This document shows positions 47,045-59,693 of a stretch of DNA of 64,000 bases, one piece after another; position 1 is the stretch's first letter, and every line of letters begins with the position of its first letter. Location: the NCBI RefSeq assembly GCF_050947335.1, contig NC_134991.1, positions 6,076,001-6,140,000 on the forward strand, read 5' to 3'. The DNA is from Megachile rotundata. Lineage: Eukaryota; Arthropoda; Insecta; Hymenoptera; Megachilidae. The translations under genes and the position numbers were made by a program. Under the pieces are notes generated by a model. It saw nothing but the letters and a program-made list of their open reading frames with translations, did not search any database and was not told the DNA's origin.

Positions 47045-50000
47045 CTTCAGAGACCGAGGGATAAAAAAAAAGGAGAAATAACGCGAAGCCGACGAGCAGC
47101 AGCTGCGTGAAGGAAAAAGTTGTGCTAAGTACCGTGTAAAAGATTGGCAATGAAGAACGACCCTTGTCGTTCCACGTGTTCCGACCTGGCTCGCCCCGCA
47201 GGGACGTCAATTTCGAAGGCAAGAAAGAGAAAAAGCGAGAGGAAGATCAAAAGGCGCCAGAATTCTCGTCTCGAGTATACGGGAGAGGACGACGGAAAAG
47301 CAGCGTCATCGAGGATAAGGAGAATGTTGCCACTCGATTCGAGGAACGAAGAAACTTGTATCTTGTCTGGTTTCAATTAATCAGCGTTTCACCGGTCTTA
47401 ATGTTGATTCCGGGTCAAGCTACGTTTATGGACGATCTGAACGCACACGTGGAAATCTTCGACGGAGGTACGTCGTTGGAGATCCTAATCGAATTTTGAA
47501 AATAGACATTTTTTCAAAGGAGGTTATTCTAGAGGTTCGAAAGGTCTGATATTACAAAGTTCTAAGATCTCAAAATTTCCGATGTCTCATAACCTAAAAA
47601 TTTGGAGGTTCCGAACTTTTAAAGTTTTACTATTCAAATATTTCAAGATAGTGAAAGTACAAAGTTTCAAGGTTTGAAGACTTAAAAATTCTGAAATTTT
47701 AAGATTGTAAGCTCATCACCTCATTATCACTTGCGCTGATTCAAATTGTGTATTTTTTCGTTCGTTCAAAGCGCTGCAAACGACTTCTCTACACATCAGA
47801 ATGGATCGAGTAACAAAATGGAGGTCGTCCAACTCCGCGTAATACAAAAATGGACATCGGTAAACTTGCATTTCCACGAAACGAGCAAGTAATTGATCAT
47901 GGCCACGTTTTATCCGATAACCGCTTCCAGATTTAGACGTCGTCGGGGAGAAAAAATGGAAAGAAAATATCGACGAAGGGTGCTCGTCCCTTGGATCGAT
48001 TACCCCGTACACCCTTTGGCTGAACCCGTACCGTCGCATTAATGAAAGGACCTTCGGTTATTGTACTCGTCTCTTTATCCCTGTCTCTCCGTTCTCGTCC
48101 ATCCCCATGGAACGCTGTAGATACGAACGCGTAAACAGAATCGGAAGGCGCACAGGTGCACGGATCCCTGCACAAACGTTCGCACATGCAACCGAACCCC
48201 TTTGCCACCCCCGTTCGCGAATCAATGAAGCCGTTGCGCGTGCGCCTCCAACCCTGTATCGTTTTCACAACGATATCGCTTTCTATCGGCTTTAATGGAC
48301 ACGCGTTTCTTCGAGGAGCTTAGATCTGCACGCGACATCCTGTTGCGATATGCATAAGGACTTCTGGGGATCGAGTTATCGTTTACAATCGATGTGTTCT
48401 TTCATGAATATCCTTGTGAAACTTAGCCAATCATGCTGGAATGATAAATTGTACGTGTACGGTAAACTTGTGCCTCTGAGCGGTTGGATCAGTGGTTCTT
48501 AGCTGAACTAGTGTTTCACGAAATTATTTTCAAACTATAAATATCGCATTGAACAATCGATTCATTGAATTGATGTTTATCAAATTTTAGCATCGTATTA
48601 TTTTAAGTTATATTTTTCTTAATTAATTTAATCGCGCTAGAAGATGATTTACAAAACGTTGAGTAGCACTGAGATCGTCACTGTTACGCAATGATATAAA
48701 ATGATTCCTATGACTAGATGATAAATGATAATGAAACGGTGAACGAGCAGTAATGGCCACTTTCTGTTCAGCAGTATTGATGTGCTTGAAATTATTGCGA
48801 AATTTTTATTTGTGTTCTCGTTGATTATTCTTATGCTGCTTTTTCTTCAACGTATGGTTGACAACAGAATTTACGATCTTGTTGTGTTTTACTTTAAAAT
48901 TGATGAAATTCCAGACAGGTTGCAAATTTACAGACGTCTATGGCAAACTATTACTCATTTTAATGGTGACTTTAATTGAACATTATTTATTGAACTTCGA
49001 TCGTGCAAGACGAAAAACTTCGAACTCAAACGAAGCAAAAAATAATCAAATTTCTAAGAAGAATTAAATTGCAGTCAAATTATGAATGTGCATTAAATTT
49101 TTATAGTTGCTATAATTATGAATGAAAAAATGAATGTAAATTTATGAATATTTAAGAATATAAATAAAAAAATATTGCTTGTATAAAATGCTAAGGTATT
49201 TACAAACACATGTTAATCGATTAACACGTGAGTTCTAATTTGAAATAACTATTATTCCATATTTGCACTTACAAGGCTCGGTATGAAATAAGATTGAAAC
49301 CCGTTGAAAGAGAAATTTGTAATAAATTAAAAGAAAGTCTGTTCGATATTCCAGAAACGTAGATCTATCACGAAAGTTAGAGAAATCATGTTAACGGCTA
49401 ATAGACTATGGTAGTTTAACATCGAGCGAACTTCGATGCTCCGTAACCACGTTCTTTCGCGGAGGCACAAGAGATACGGGGCCACATAACGGTCTAATTC
49501 AATAATCCCATGCTCGAGGGCGTACGGCCACGTGTACGCGTTTATCCACGGAAATACTTCATCCGGATTCGCGTGATAGGTAGTGGCCCACGGCGAATAA
49601 GAAACGACCCGTGTTCTGTTCTCCCTTGCCACCGCCATGGAATCCGAGGCTAAACGAACCGCTACCTTAGACGAAACAATTTCACGTGCCTATTTCCTCG
49701 ACGTAAATTGACTCTCGTGCACATCCCGGCCGGTGATCTCGTGTGGTTATCGTTGCGATGCGTGGACCAAAACGACCGAGCAATCCCTGCATCCTCGTTT
49801 CATTCCCGGAGATTACTCGATCTTTTATGCCTCAATTATCATACCGAACGATTATTAAACCCGCGTCGACCCGTTGTGCCTACTGGTCTTGTTCGTTGCG
49901 CTGAAAAACGGTAGCCAGGACACGGTTCAACTCCGCCTCTAAACGTCCACGCAAGAACGCGCCCAGAGGTGTGGAGCGGAGCGGATGTATACTTTATATA

Positions 50001-51277
50001 CCCCGTACAGAAACTATAAGATAACGGGACTCCAGTAAATTGTTTTTGACCGTATGAATAATTGCCTGTTTTACTGCGGTCGTTACTGGTTAAAGGCTGT
50101 TGGAATATTAAAGACAAAATGTGATAAATGCACAAAAATATATTTTAGAAAAATTAATTAATACATGTGAAAATAATAGGTACGTGGTTTCGTGACGCGT
50201 GCTCATCGAGGACTGGTTAATTATACACGATGATCGGTATCGCGATGTTCACAGCGACACCCACTGTTCGTCAATCGGACTCTACTCTACCGACTATCAA
50301 AGACTATAACAGTTTTTACAATTATTTCATTTTTGTTACAATTCCTGGACACGTCTGTCCAGGATGTTTGGAGACCTTACGATATCCATTTATACGTATC
50401 TATTACTTCTTGTGGAAAAGATTTATTTTTCCCGCGTGTCTATCTTCATTCAAGATCGATTACGGTATTCTTGAACCTACAAAAAAGTACACATCTTCTG
50501 AACCAGATAAGTCACCTATCGAGTGTCAATATTCTTTCTTTGTCCATACAATTTTGTTCATTCTAAGCGTTAATAATAATTTGTTGCAATCTGCACATTT
50601 GAAATATGTTTACAAATGCCAATATTTGATGATACAAAATATAATTAAACCGATGACAGTGTTTCTGCACAATCACTGCGCCTAACGTCGCAAACATCGT
50701 AACATTATTTGCGGTCGTATTAACGCGTCGAACGCGATTCATAATGACAAAAGGAAACGCAGATAAGGCCCATTCGGTGGTGGGCCCGCGTAACGGACAA
50801 TGATGCGTCCTTCCCATGTCGGCGTTCGTGTTGAGACCCGAGACCGACCAAATGACCAGTCATAAAGGTTATAATGAGCTTGGCCCTGCATGCTCGATCG
50901 GTCCATCGTGCACGCGGTTGGCGTCGTCGGTCGTCGTTCTTCGTTTCCACGTTCCTTTCCCCCTTCGAAAGTTATCTTCCTTGCACTTGCCGCTCGTCCT
51001 CTTTCCGCTCGAGCACGGTCCATCCTGCTTCGTCTCCTTCGATACAAACTCCCGGGGCCAGGTACCAGTCGAGATAATCAAAAGACGCCCCGTATTCGGC
51101 AGTACTTCTGGTATTCGCGTCGATGCATTGTATTCTCGCCATTATCCGCCGCGAAAACTTGGCAGAGATGAAACTGCGTTTCTCTGTCCTGCTTGTGTCT
51201 TGTCTTCCTTTCTTCCTGTCTCTGTGTACGCGTTTCGTCAACGGGTCTCGTTTTCTTCCTCTATTCTGCAACTTCAG
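47045..51277. other. No gene recognised; degenerate repeat at 47520-47706
   Basis: 47520-47706 carries GGTTCGAAAGGTCTGA/AAAGTTCTAAGATC-type degenerate units. Frames in 47125-47499, 47716-48295, 49327-50135 and 50230-51364 overlap on both strands without domains. The plus segment 47385-47467 (SPVLMLIPGQATFMDDLNAH, then VEIFDG) ends at GGAG|GTACGT, but its acceptor is poor, so I do not call it. Confidence 0.4.
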
Positions 51278-51360
51278 GCTTATTCCGATGACAAGGACTT
51301 GCTCGAAGAAATGAAGGATCTGGTTTTTGTATTAGAGCACAAATTAGAACTGGAGACAGT
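51278..51360 (+). CDS. Candidate internal coding exon, acidic helix, unknown family
   Basis: The plus strand has an excellent pyrimidine tract (TCTCGTTTTCTTCCTCTATT, then CTGCAACTTCAG), 27 open codons and two bases, then the donor GACAGT|GTAAGA. The peptide reads AYSDDKDLLEEMKDL, then VFVLEHKLELET, with Leu/Met/Val on one face, so a coiled-coil-like helix is expected. It starts in phase 0 and leaves in phase 2. If unspliced, the frame stops four bases later at TAA. No neighbouring plus-strand exon in matching phase was found. The family is not recognised. Confidence 0.35.
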
Positions 51361-54300
51361 GTAAGATTTTATCGGATACTTAGAACAGGTGCTGATTTTT
51401 CACGTGTTGTCACGAAGTCCCTGACAATATAGTTAATCATCCACGGATACCCGTTTAATATATTTACAGATTGCAGACCTGTCCATGACTGTCAATCGGC
51501 AATACGCATCTCTACATACTAAATTATTTGCACAAATAAATAGTAATAAATAACTTTGCATAATGAACGTCAGATTGTCGCAAAAAGCCGTCGTGTATAA
51601 GAGAAGGAACAGAGGATGCAAGAGAGAGAGGAAGATAAGAGAGGGCAGTGGTCCCATGCCGTGCGATCTACAGAACAGTCGATTTTTTCTTCGCTTTTCA
51701 TTCCTTCTCATCCCCTCCACTCTCCCCTATCTCTCCTCGGCTCTTTTCTTTCCTTTCGTCCACGCAGTGGCTGCACGCGTGTACGTACGCGTGCTCCATC
51801 TTCGTTCTTCCATCTGTTTCTTCTCGCCCGTTTCGCCTCCTCCGCCGTTTGTACCTTGTCCATTCTTTTGTCGAATCTCCGCTCGCTTTTTCGAGCCGAA
51901 ACGCGGAGGCAACGGCGGTGGCGAAACAGGTGGAGGTGGCGAACCTTCGTCTCCTCTCTATTTCATCGTTCGGCCTTCTTCTCGGGAACGGAATTACGGC
52001 GAGCGCAAAGTCGCGGCTAATGAAGTCGCAATTCAAGCATTTTACCATTTGCCGATTCCGCAGCGAGGCCTGATCGAGCGACGGGAGGTGGAGCACGGTT
52101 GTCCGGACTGGTCGTGCGGATTTATTTGGCCGGGCCGACCCTTTTGTATCGGCATACTTAACGGCGCTCGAACGACGACAAGCCGGGGGAAGCTTAATGC
52201 TACCCGCTCGAGCAATTTAGCTTTCGCGTATTTCGCGATAGCGGACCGGCGATATCGGCCTGGCTACGGATCGTTTCGTGTTCGATCATGTCCCGGAATT
52301 TCGGTATTCGTTTTACTTCCTGTGTTATCTCGGACCGAACGTTTAATCTTCCACTTTTATTTTCTAGAAAGAAATTAATCTGACGAATTACTGGGACTCA
52401 GTGTTAACTTTGTCTGCTACCACATCTTTATATCATTTTCCATATTTTTTATATATTTTATATAAAGAGTTGAAAGTTAATAAGGATTAATGTTAATAAG
52501 GATTATTATGTAATAATAATTTGTGTTCTGTAAAATTGTTCTAATGAAGAACTATAATCTTGTGCAAATTATGTCACAAATTAAATTACAGACACATTAT
52601 CGCATATGAAGTAGTCAAATTACTTCATCACATATTTTATAGCAGAGAAAGTAATTCGTAGTGGACAAGTAAACGTGTGAAGTTACTATTTAATGATAAT
52701 ATCAATAATTTATTTCCATTGAAATATTTAACGATCCTTTTCCATTCTTCAAATCGGTTTAATAAATATTTGATACATTAATCTAACAAGGTACAGGGTT
52801 AATTCGTGGTTATCATTCAGTTGAAATATCTTTTTCCGATAAATGGTGTCTCCATTTTCTACCATTGTTCATTAACTTTCCCCATTTTTTCCGCGGAAAT
52901 AGTGTCCGTAAATCATCGACGAAAATTTGAATGGTCGAAGGGAAAAAGGATATTCTATTGATTTGATAACCATTTCCCGCGGAATGCCAGGCTCACCGTT
53001 ATAAAACCACGCGATATGTGTTTGCCCGCCGTAAATATTCTATGGACAGGTGGGATAAATGCACGGGCAAAAAAACGCCGAGATTCCTGCAGGCTGATTT
53101 TTATAATACTCCCGATACCTCGACGCCATATTACTTCCTGCGTTCTTGTTGCACCCGTCCCGTCACGGCAAAAAGGATGTTGCTCTCCTTGACGAGACAC
53201 ATTCCGTGACTATTCGAGTCCCCGTGAAGAATATTGCTTTCTTTTTTTGCGATGCGAAATAAAGATCACACCGAGGGAACGTTCTTTACGAATTGATCAC
53301 AAGGTGATTCGTTCTTGCTTTATTTAATATCGATCGACTGTACATCGTGTTCCACTTGTCGCGATCCCCGCGAATATACTCGTTGAATCTGATGACAGAG
53401 CAACATGTCACTAAAGAGGAATTATTTATTTCGAGTGTCGAAGAAATTGCGTGCTTCGTCCTAACATGTTCTTTGATCGACAGTAAATTTCAGGTTGCAA
53501 CTCGTGTAACTTGTAAACATTACAGGGATGTCAATTACGAGAATTAAGTTGTTTGAAATGTAATATCATTAGTTTCGACATTCTGGGAGTCACATATTAT
53601 ATCTTCGAATGGACTCATGTTTCGATTCATACAATCGATTTTATATTTACTGAGTATTAATGTTATTAGTGTTATCAAGTATTAATGTTAGCAGTCTGAA
53701 AGTTTAAGTCAGTCCGAAAAAATTATTTAGTTCACCCGTTAATAGCTAGTCGGAAGATATTAAATTGCAATTTCTGAAAAACTGTCATTTAATGCAATAA
53801 AATGTTCGAGAGCAATATAATGCGCGATCGAAGAAAAATCTCCGAATATCTGACAGCATTTGTTCATTTCATTGAAATTGATACTCGCATTTTCATATCG
53901 TACATTTAGCAGAAAAATTTGTCCATGCATATGATAAATAAATATCACCTTTCACTGAGCATAATAAAAAGAACTGCACGAGTATCATTCAATAAATGAG
54001 CTTTTAACGCTGATTAGAAAATACGCGCGAACGTGCATAAAATTCCATCCGGCGCGCAATAAACGAGTATTTACTGTATCTTTCATTATTAGCTTTTTTT
54101 GGGTTAAATGCTGCTACGTAGCCGGACATTTCCCTTAATTAGAAAATATTGCATGTAGAATACGTTAACCAAATAGCATGAAAATTACTCGCGTATGCAG
54201 CACAGTTTTCGATGTACGGATAATCGTGAAATACTCCATCAGAGTTCTCCCGTTTCGGGTGACACCGTACAAAATTCCCCGTATAAAGCCACGATTTCAT

Positions 54301-57300
54301 ACGCGAGATACATACTCGTCGTTTAAGTAGCCGTGTTCTTAAGTAACGTTGCGGTTGTCTGTGCTCGTGTAACACGTGTAAACGTGCACGTTTATTGTTC
54401 TGCAGGGCGTTGTTATGAAGTACGCAACAAGGTTTCGGTTTATCGCAGCCGAGGGATGTTTTCTCCCCCTCGTCGTACTCTTACTCGTGACGGGCTTCCA
54501 TGGGGAAGAGAGCAAAATACTGAGCACCTGCGTCGAACGAGATGACAACGTTTCAGTAATGAGGGTACACCATGTAAATTATTAATGAAAGATTATAATA
54601 AGGTGCAAGGGGGTAAAAATAACCAAGCTTTTAATTTATACACGGTAATTTTAATTTGTACCAGATTTTGCACATAGTGTGAAGTTTCATTTGTAGAGGA
54701 TTTATACTGAAATTTTTAATAACGCAATAGAATATCAAGGATGACGATTTGTAGTTTTTTCAAAGTAATGTTTTATTAAATAATAACAAAGTTATAATTC
54801 GGTATAATGTTTCAGAACAATAATGGTTTAAAGCCGCTTAAGATTATTTTTCCCGTATTTTTGTTGAATTACCAAGCGTTTTTACAAGGATATTAACGCT
54901 GAACGAATCCGAAGAACTTTAACAGCCACGTCTTACAGGGATTCAACGCTTAACGCTCAAAGAGCGGCGCGTTGCTCGCAATTTTGTAGCGATTTCATTC
55001 GCGAGGAAAAGACGAGGAGGTAGGATTATTCGGTGTTCTCGCGCTTCATTCAAGAACCTAAATCTCCTGCCGGTTTAATAGCTTCCCTTTTCCTCGGTTA
55101 TCTCGTGATTGATCGCAAAGAACCAGGCACCAGCTAGCGCACTGTTTCTAGCGCTGGCTGAAAGTTGAATTCAAAATGCTACAAACGCTTGGAATCCTTG
55201 AAACGTACTGTGTTAAACCCTTCGTTTATTCTTCGCCAGATTACTGCTCTGCCCTTTCCCGTTTTCCGGTTTATCCATCGTGTTGCGAGCACGCGTTAAA
55301 CGCGATTTAATAATCCTTTGAAAACGCGCATAATTCGATACCATGCAAACTGGGAAACTGCCATAGCAACTTCTTTGAATTGTTTAAAAATTTTGATAAT
55401 TAGACAGCAATGTCTCTGGTCGATGTGAAAAAGATCAAGAATTTTTTAATCTCATATAGAACAGAAATTTATTAAACAATGGTAAAATTAAATTAAATAT
55501 ACTAAACAATGGTATAATTATATACAATGGTAAAATTAAAATTGGTGCATATTACAAAAATTCTGGGTGATTATAAATAAGGTCTAAATGAAAATTTCTA
55601 TGAAAATTGGGTCCTTCACTAATTATATTATTAAACCAGAGTAATTAACTTTGCTTGAAATTCAATTACAACTCTTGAGCTGAAAAATTTGATGAATCGT
55701 TTCAAATTATTATTCAATGTACACAGCACATACCATAGTTCCGAATAAAAAGTACTTATTTCAAATTGTGAGTCCCTGAATTGTCCCTGTGAATTGTTAA
55801 ACAAGCTAATTGCAAAAGAAGCTAATAAAAATCATTTCCATCGCAAAAAATATTGTGACACGTTACTGAAGAGTAGTTTACCCGTATCGACGTCGTCCCT
55901 CAATCGTACATTTTTATAATCGATACCGCGCGAAAGGGGTTGCCGCTTAATAATAGCAACAGCGAACAATTCACCCTCGTTGTTTACGGGAAACAGATCG
56001 ATTCGCACGAAAAGTTCCTCGACCCGTGTGTTCGCTTTCTTCCAGCAGGCTGTACGCGCGAACAAGCGCGAAAATGGAGCCGACACGATTAACTTGGTCG
56101 ACGCTGGGGGCCATTGTGTTCGTCTCACTTTCACGCGGTACGCTCGTACATCGTCGATACGACGGGATCATCGACGCGTAATCCTGACAAAAGTTTGTTT
56201 GCACGCCGTAGCCGTTGTAACATGTTAATGCAGACGTGGCACGGACCGCATTTGGCCCGACACCGGGCATCCCGGTAATGACAATCGAGACAATAAATCA
56301 AGAGGGTCCGGCAGAAATGTCGCGGGGTAAGGGGTGCGTATTCTGTATAGAGGGTGCAATATGCGGGCTGAGATCCGCGTTAACAAATGTCTCTATTGGT
56401 CGCCGACGTGTTTCTATACACGGTGGCCCCCGATGAGCCGTAAAAATCACCGATTGGGGTAGGTTCTCGCACATGTTGTTAATTCTTTGCTATGCTTTTG
56501 TCCCGATGGAGACCACCCTCGCGTGATTATCGCGTCAACCGTGAGAAATGGTGATATTATGCCGCCTTCGCGTTGTTTCATCCCGACACTTTTGATGACC
56601 TCTGTTCTGCCTAGGCTGTTGTATAATTTCAAATTCTTTCAGTATTATACTATATTTACTAATTAGATTATAGAACTGTAATTGGTTATTACACTTTAAC
56701 GCATAATTGTATTGTTTTACTTTAGTACTTTACTAATTTATTATTTTGCCATCTTATTAAAAAATATTATGAGAAAACAGGAGAACCCAGGTTATGGAAG
56801 ATAGAAATCATAACCTGCTTGTGTGATCTTTTGTCAATGAGTGGAGAACAGGCACAAATTTTTTCTGTCTTCAGTTCGTTGAAGACAGCAATGAAGAACA
56901 ATATTAATTACAATATAATCTTGTATCATTTTGCTAAAGAGCGTATGTGGAAAATTTTCATGGAGAATTTACACATATGACAATCATTGGTTGAAAATTG
57001 TATGCAGCTTTATCTTAATTCGTGTAGTTCTTAGAAGAACTTAGTTATTCGCCCGAAAATTACGGTGGTGTTCAGCTTGTTTATCCGAGAGCTTCGGGGG
57101 TGGAGGTGTCCGCTTAAAAGCGGCTCTCAAAGAATCATTACCGGCTTTGTACCGGTTTCCCGCGCTTTAAGTTGATACTTTATGCGTACAAAGTAGAAAT
57201 TATTGTCCAAAACTTATTCAAATACGTCGAGATTAGAGGGACAACCGGTTCGTCAGGTCAACGCTGAGGTTAAGCTGATTCGTGTTCGGGACGAAACGTA

Positions 57301-57745
57301 ACCTTGATGAAACTCAAATTTGTAACAACCTGAAGCATTTAATTATCGTAGAAGTTTTTAATAAAACTTGAAGTTTGCTCAAAATAATATGAGGCTGAAT
57401 TAAATATAAAATAATATGAAGTTAAATAAATATCAAGATTTCAATTATATTTTTAATGTATTTTATAATAATTTATTTCATGTTATAATCGTGTCATAAT
57501 TTCATTCATGTTATAAGTACAAATTTTTTAAATTTCTGTATCAAAAAATTTCTCTATGTGTTGTAACTAAGTCTAAATGAAACAATATTGCAAAAAAATG
57601 ATCCTAAAAAATGTTACGTATGTTGCCAAACTGTTCAGAGGAATTTGATACAAAATATTTAAGAGCAATGTTCTTTTTCACTTTGCGATACGTCATCGGA
57701 TGTACCATACACTCATTGACATTTAACATGAATCAGATATTGTGC
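51361..57745. other. No gene recognised; GC-rich blocks 51600-52330 and 55860-56600
   Basis: The longest frame of the window (plus 51563-52378, 271 codons) is here, but three overlapping frames on the same strand and two antisense ones are also open. Its peptide is a Ser/Phe/Leu/Pro run followed by Gly-rich sequence, with no domain. Weak minus-strand exon-like pieces occur at about 53003-53045 (NIYGGQTHIAWFYN) and 56118-56180 (DYASMIPSYRRCTSV). They have no partners in phase with the main model. Confidence 0.4.
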
Positions 57746-57971
57746 TTAACACGTTCTCTACCACTGTCCCATGTCCATGCCATCAATTTCAATACGAGGT
57801 CGTAATTTTTCATTTTACATGATTTAAAACAAATGAAAATCAATCTCTGTCACGATATACTAACGACCTGCACGGTTTCAAGTTGTATTAATTCATTTCA
57901 TGTTATTTTATAAAAAGAAACGTCGAGTGATGGATGAATTTTCAATCGAGTACCAACAGCGAACGTGTTAA
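57746..57971. mobile_element. TTAA-type MITE, 226 bp
   Basis: The left end TTAACACGTTCTCT and the inverted right end (AGCGAACGTGTTAA) match over 13 of 14 bases, with TTAA at both edges. The first ten bases equal those of the MITE at 21639 and the first seven those at 40897, so the three probably share a transposase lineage (inference). The interior is AT-rich and non-coding. Confidence 0.75.
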
Positions 57972-58302
57972 TATTTAATTCTTCATATATTGCATAATAA
58001 AAAAGTGAACGAAATCTCTTATTAGAATGAACAATACGACTTAACAATTTTTGTACTATGCCAAAAAATGAAAAAACGTTGTTTCAATTTTCAGGTGATT
58101 CCAAAGATAATAGCATATAAAGCGTAACAATTTAGCGCAATATTTGAGGCGAGTTCAGGTACTTTCATCGCGCATTATCTAGAGTATTAAATGATGGCAA
58201 AAACGCTGGAAATAAAGCAAATCGTCAACTGGTCCTCGATCATTCATGCTGTCCTTGCGCCCGATCCGTAAAAATCTCCCGTTCGTTTTAAGCCACACTT
58301 AC
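57972..58302. other. No gene; first-intron side of the candidate start exon
   Basis: AT-rich sequence. On the plus strand CAATTTTCAG|GTGATT at about 58094 looks like a weak acceptor-donor fusion. Nothing else stands out. Confidence 0.35.
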
Positions 58303-58335
58303 CTCGTTCTGAGAACCTTCAATCAGCGGCTCCAT
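58303..58335 (-). CDS. Candidate first coding exon (ATG to GTAAGT), unknown family
   Basis: On the minus strand ATG at 58335 opens 11 codons, MEPLIEGSQNE, up to AACGAG|GTAAGT, a near-perfect donor, leaving in phase 0. The frame is also open upstream of the ATG for 19 codons (RAIKREIASRILL just before it) to a TAA. The exon could therefore start farther upstream, but no good acceptor is visible between that TAA and the ATG. Phase 0 fits the next candidate exon at 47044. The DNA upstream is CpG-rich, as for an insect 5' UTR. The call rests on the donor and its place in the chain. Confidence 0.27.
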
Positions 58336-58878
58336 TAATAAGATACGGCTCGCGATCTCTCGCTTTATCGCACGCAAGCACGTAGATTAATCTCGCAGGC
58401 GCGGTCGGTGTCGTTTCGATCTACCTGCTCGCCAGACTCGTCTGGAACGTTTCAGGAAAATTAGAACAAACTAATCGGCGTCAAAAACTTGTAGTTAATC
58501 GACGCGATAAAGGTAATGGACGTTCTCCGCTAATGCAAGTAGCCATTTAGCGCGCGAAATCGATGGAAATTAAAATACACCGGTTAAACGACAGCGCAGC
58601 CGGTCAGAATCAAATTGTCGTTTAAGTATAGACCTTGCGAGCCTCTCGTTTCGTCGTGTGCCACGGTTATCGAGCTACACGCCAATAATTTACCTCGGAC
58701 TAATTTGATATCGCGTACGAACCGCAATGGACGATATTCAATTACAATTTCTGCTACAGACAGTACGGAGAAATTCAAATTCATCGTTAAATCGTTACCT
58801 TGAAAGATTTTTGCAAAATTCAATTCCTAAGAAAATTTACGAAGAATTTTTAGTAAAAAATTCAAACCCTAATTCAGT
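58336..58878. other. CpG-rich flank of the candidate start exon
   Basis: This would be the 5' UTR or promoter side of the minus-strand model, with no TATA box seen. A minus-strand exon-like piece at about 58694-58757 (EIVIEYRPLRFVRDIKLVR) has acceptor CTGTCTGTAG and donor CCGAG|GTAAAT. It cannot be read in frame into the MEPLIEG exon without skipping the TAA, so I leave it uncalled. Confidence 0.3.
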
Positions 58879-59358
58879 GTCAGTTACCTAACCTAACAGA
58901 CGATAAACTTGTACATAACCTTGAATTTAGATCAAGTACATGTATGAACGAAATTAAACGTTAACATGTTTAATTGTAATCGTAACATTAACATCAATTG
59001 ATGTCAAAGTCAGTTTGTACCTAACCTGACAGACAATAAACTTGTACATAACCTTGAATTTAGATCGGACACATGTATGAACGAAATTAAACATTAACAT
59101 GTTTCATTGTAATCGTAACATTAACATCAATTGATGTCAGAGTCAGTTTGTACCTAACTTAGCAAACAGTAAACTTGTACATAACCTAAAATTTAGATCA
59201 GACAACAGATATGAATGAAATTAAATTGAAGTAATTGTCACATTAACCTCAATTGATGTCAGTTTGTACCTAACCTAAGGGTAAACTTGTACATAACCTA
59301 GAAATTAAATCAAATACATGAATAAAATTAAAGTAACGTAACATCAATTAATGTCGAC
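58879..59358. repeat. 116-133-bp tandem array, 4 copies, CCTAACCTAA-bearing
   Basis: Copies start at 58879, 59009, 59142 and 59258, with lengths 130, 133, 116 and about 100 bp. Each begins GTCAGT(TTG)TACCTAACCT and contains AAACTTGTACATAACCT, GAATTTAGATC, GAACGAAATTAAA and ATCAATTGATGTC. The last two copies are shorter and more diverged. AACATCAATTGATGTC contains the palindrome ATCAATTGAT. Confidence 0.92.
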
Positions 59359-59693
59359 AGTAATATTTTTCATGCAAGGAAGAAACATGGTGTAGTTCCC
59401 AGAATATTATTTTGCGAGAAACGATATAATGAATGCCCTGGGAGGCTTCAGTTACTAATTGAGTATAATTAAACTTTGATGAATTTAATAAACAGGTACT
59501 GTTAAACTGCATAAGATACAGAAACCTTTGGCAGTCTAAACAAAATGATGAACAATTATATGATATAACATTGCAGTTTATTAAATTCTCTGAATGAATA
59601 AAATTTCATTGTGGAGCAATTGTGATTGTGCTAATTAATATTGCAATACTATGTTGGTGTAAATTTTGTATAGCACACAGAGTCTGTGCTTTT

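Noticed and set aside
47385..47467. Plus-strand exon-like piece ending GGAG|GTACGT
   Set aside because: Acceptor AATTAATCAG has a poor pyrimidine tract; cannot join the plus-strand candidates at 40.7 or 51.3 kb without a stop.
51563..52378. 271-codon plus-strand frame, longest in the window
   Set aside because: Four other frames are open over the same GC-rich DNA. The peptide is low-complexity (Ser/Phe/Pro, Gly-rich) with no recognisable domain.
53003..53045. Minus-strand exon-like piece NIYGGQTHIAWFYN with good acceptor
   Set aside because: Only 43 bases, leaves in phase 1, and no matching neighbour was found; chance is likely.
56118..56180. Minus-strand exon-like piece DYASMIPSYRRCTSV before GTGAGA
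   Set aside because: The donor lacks a preceding AG, it leaves in phase 1 without a partner, and the region is CpG-rich with many open frames.
58694..58757. Minus-strand exon-like piece EIVIEYRPLRFVRDIKLVR with acceptor and donor
   Set aside because: Cannot be joined to the candidate start exon because a TAA precedes that exon in frame; the donor GTAAAT is weak.
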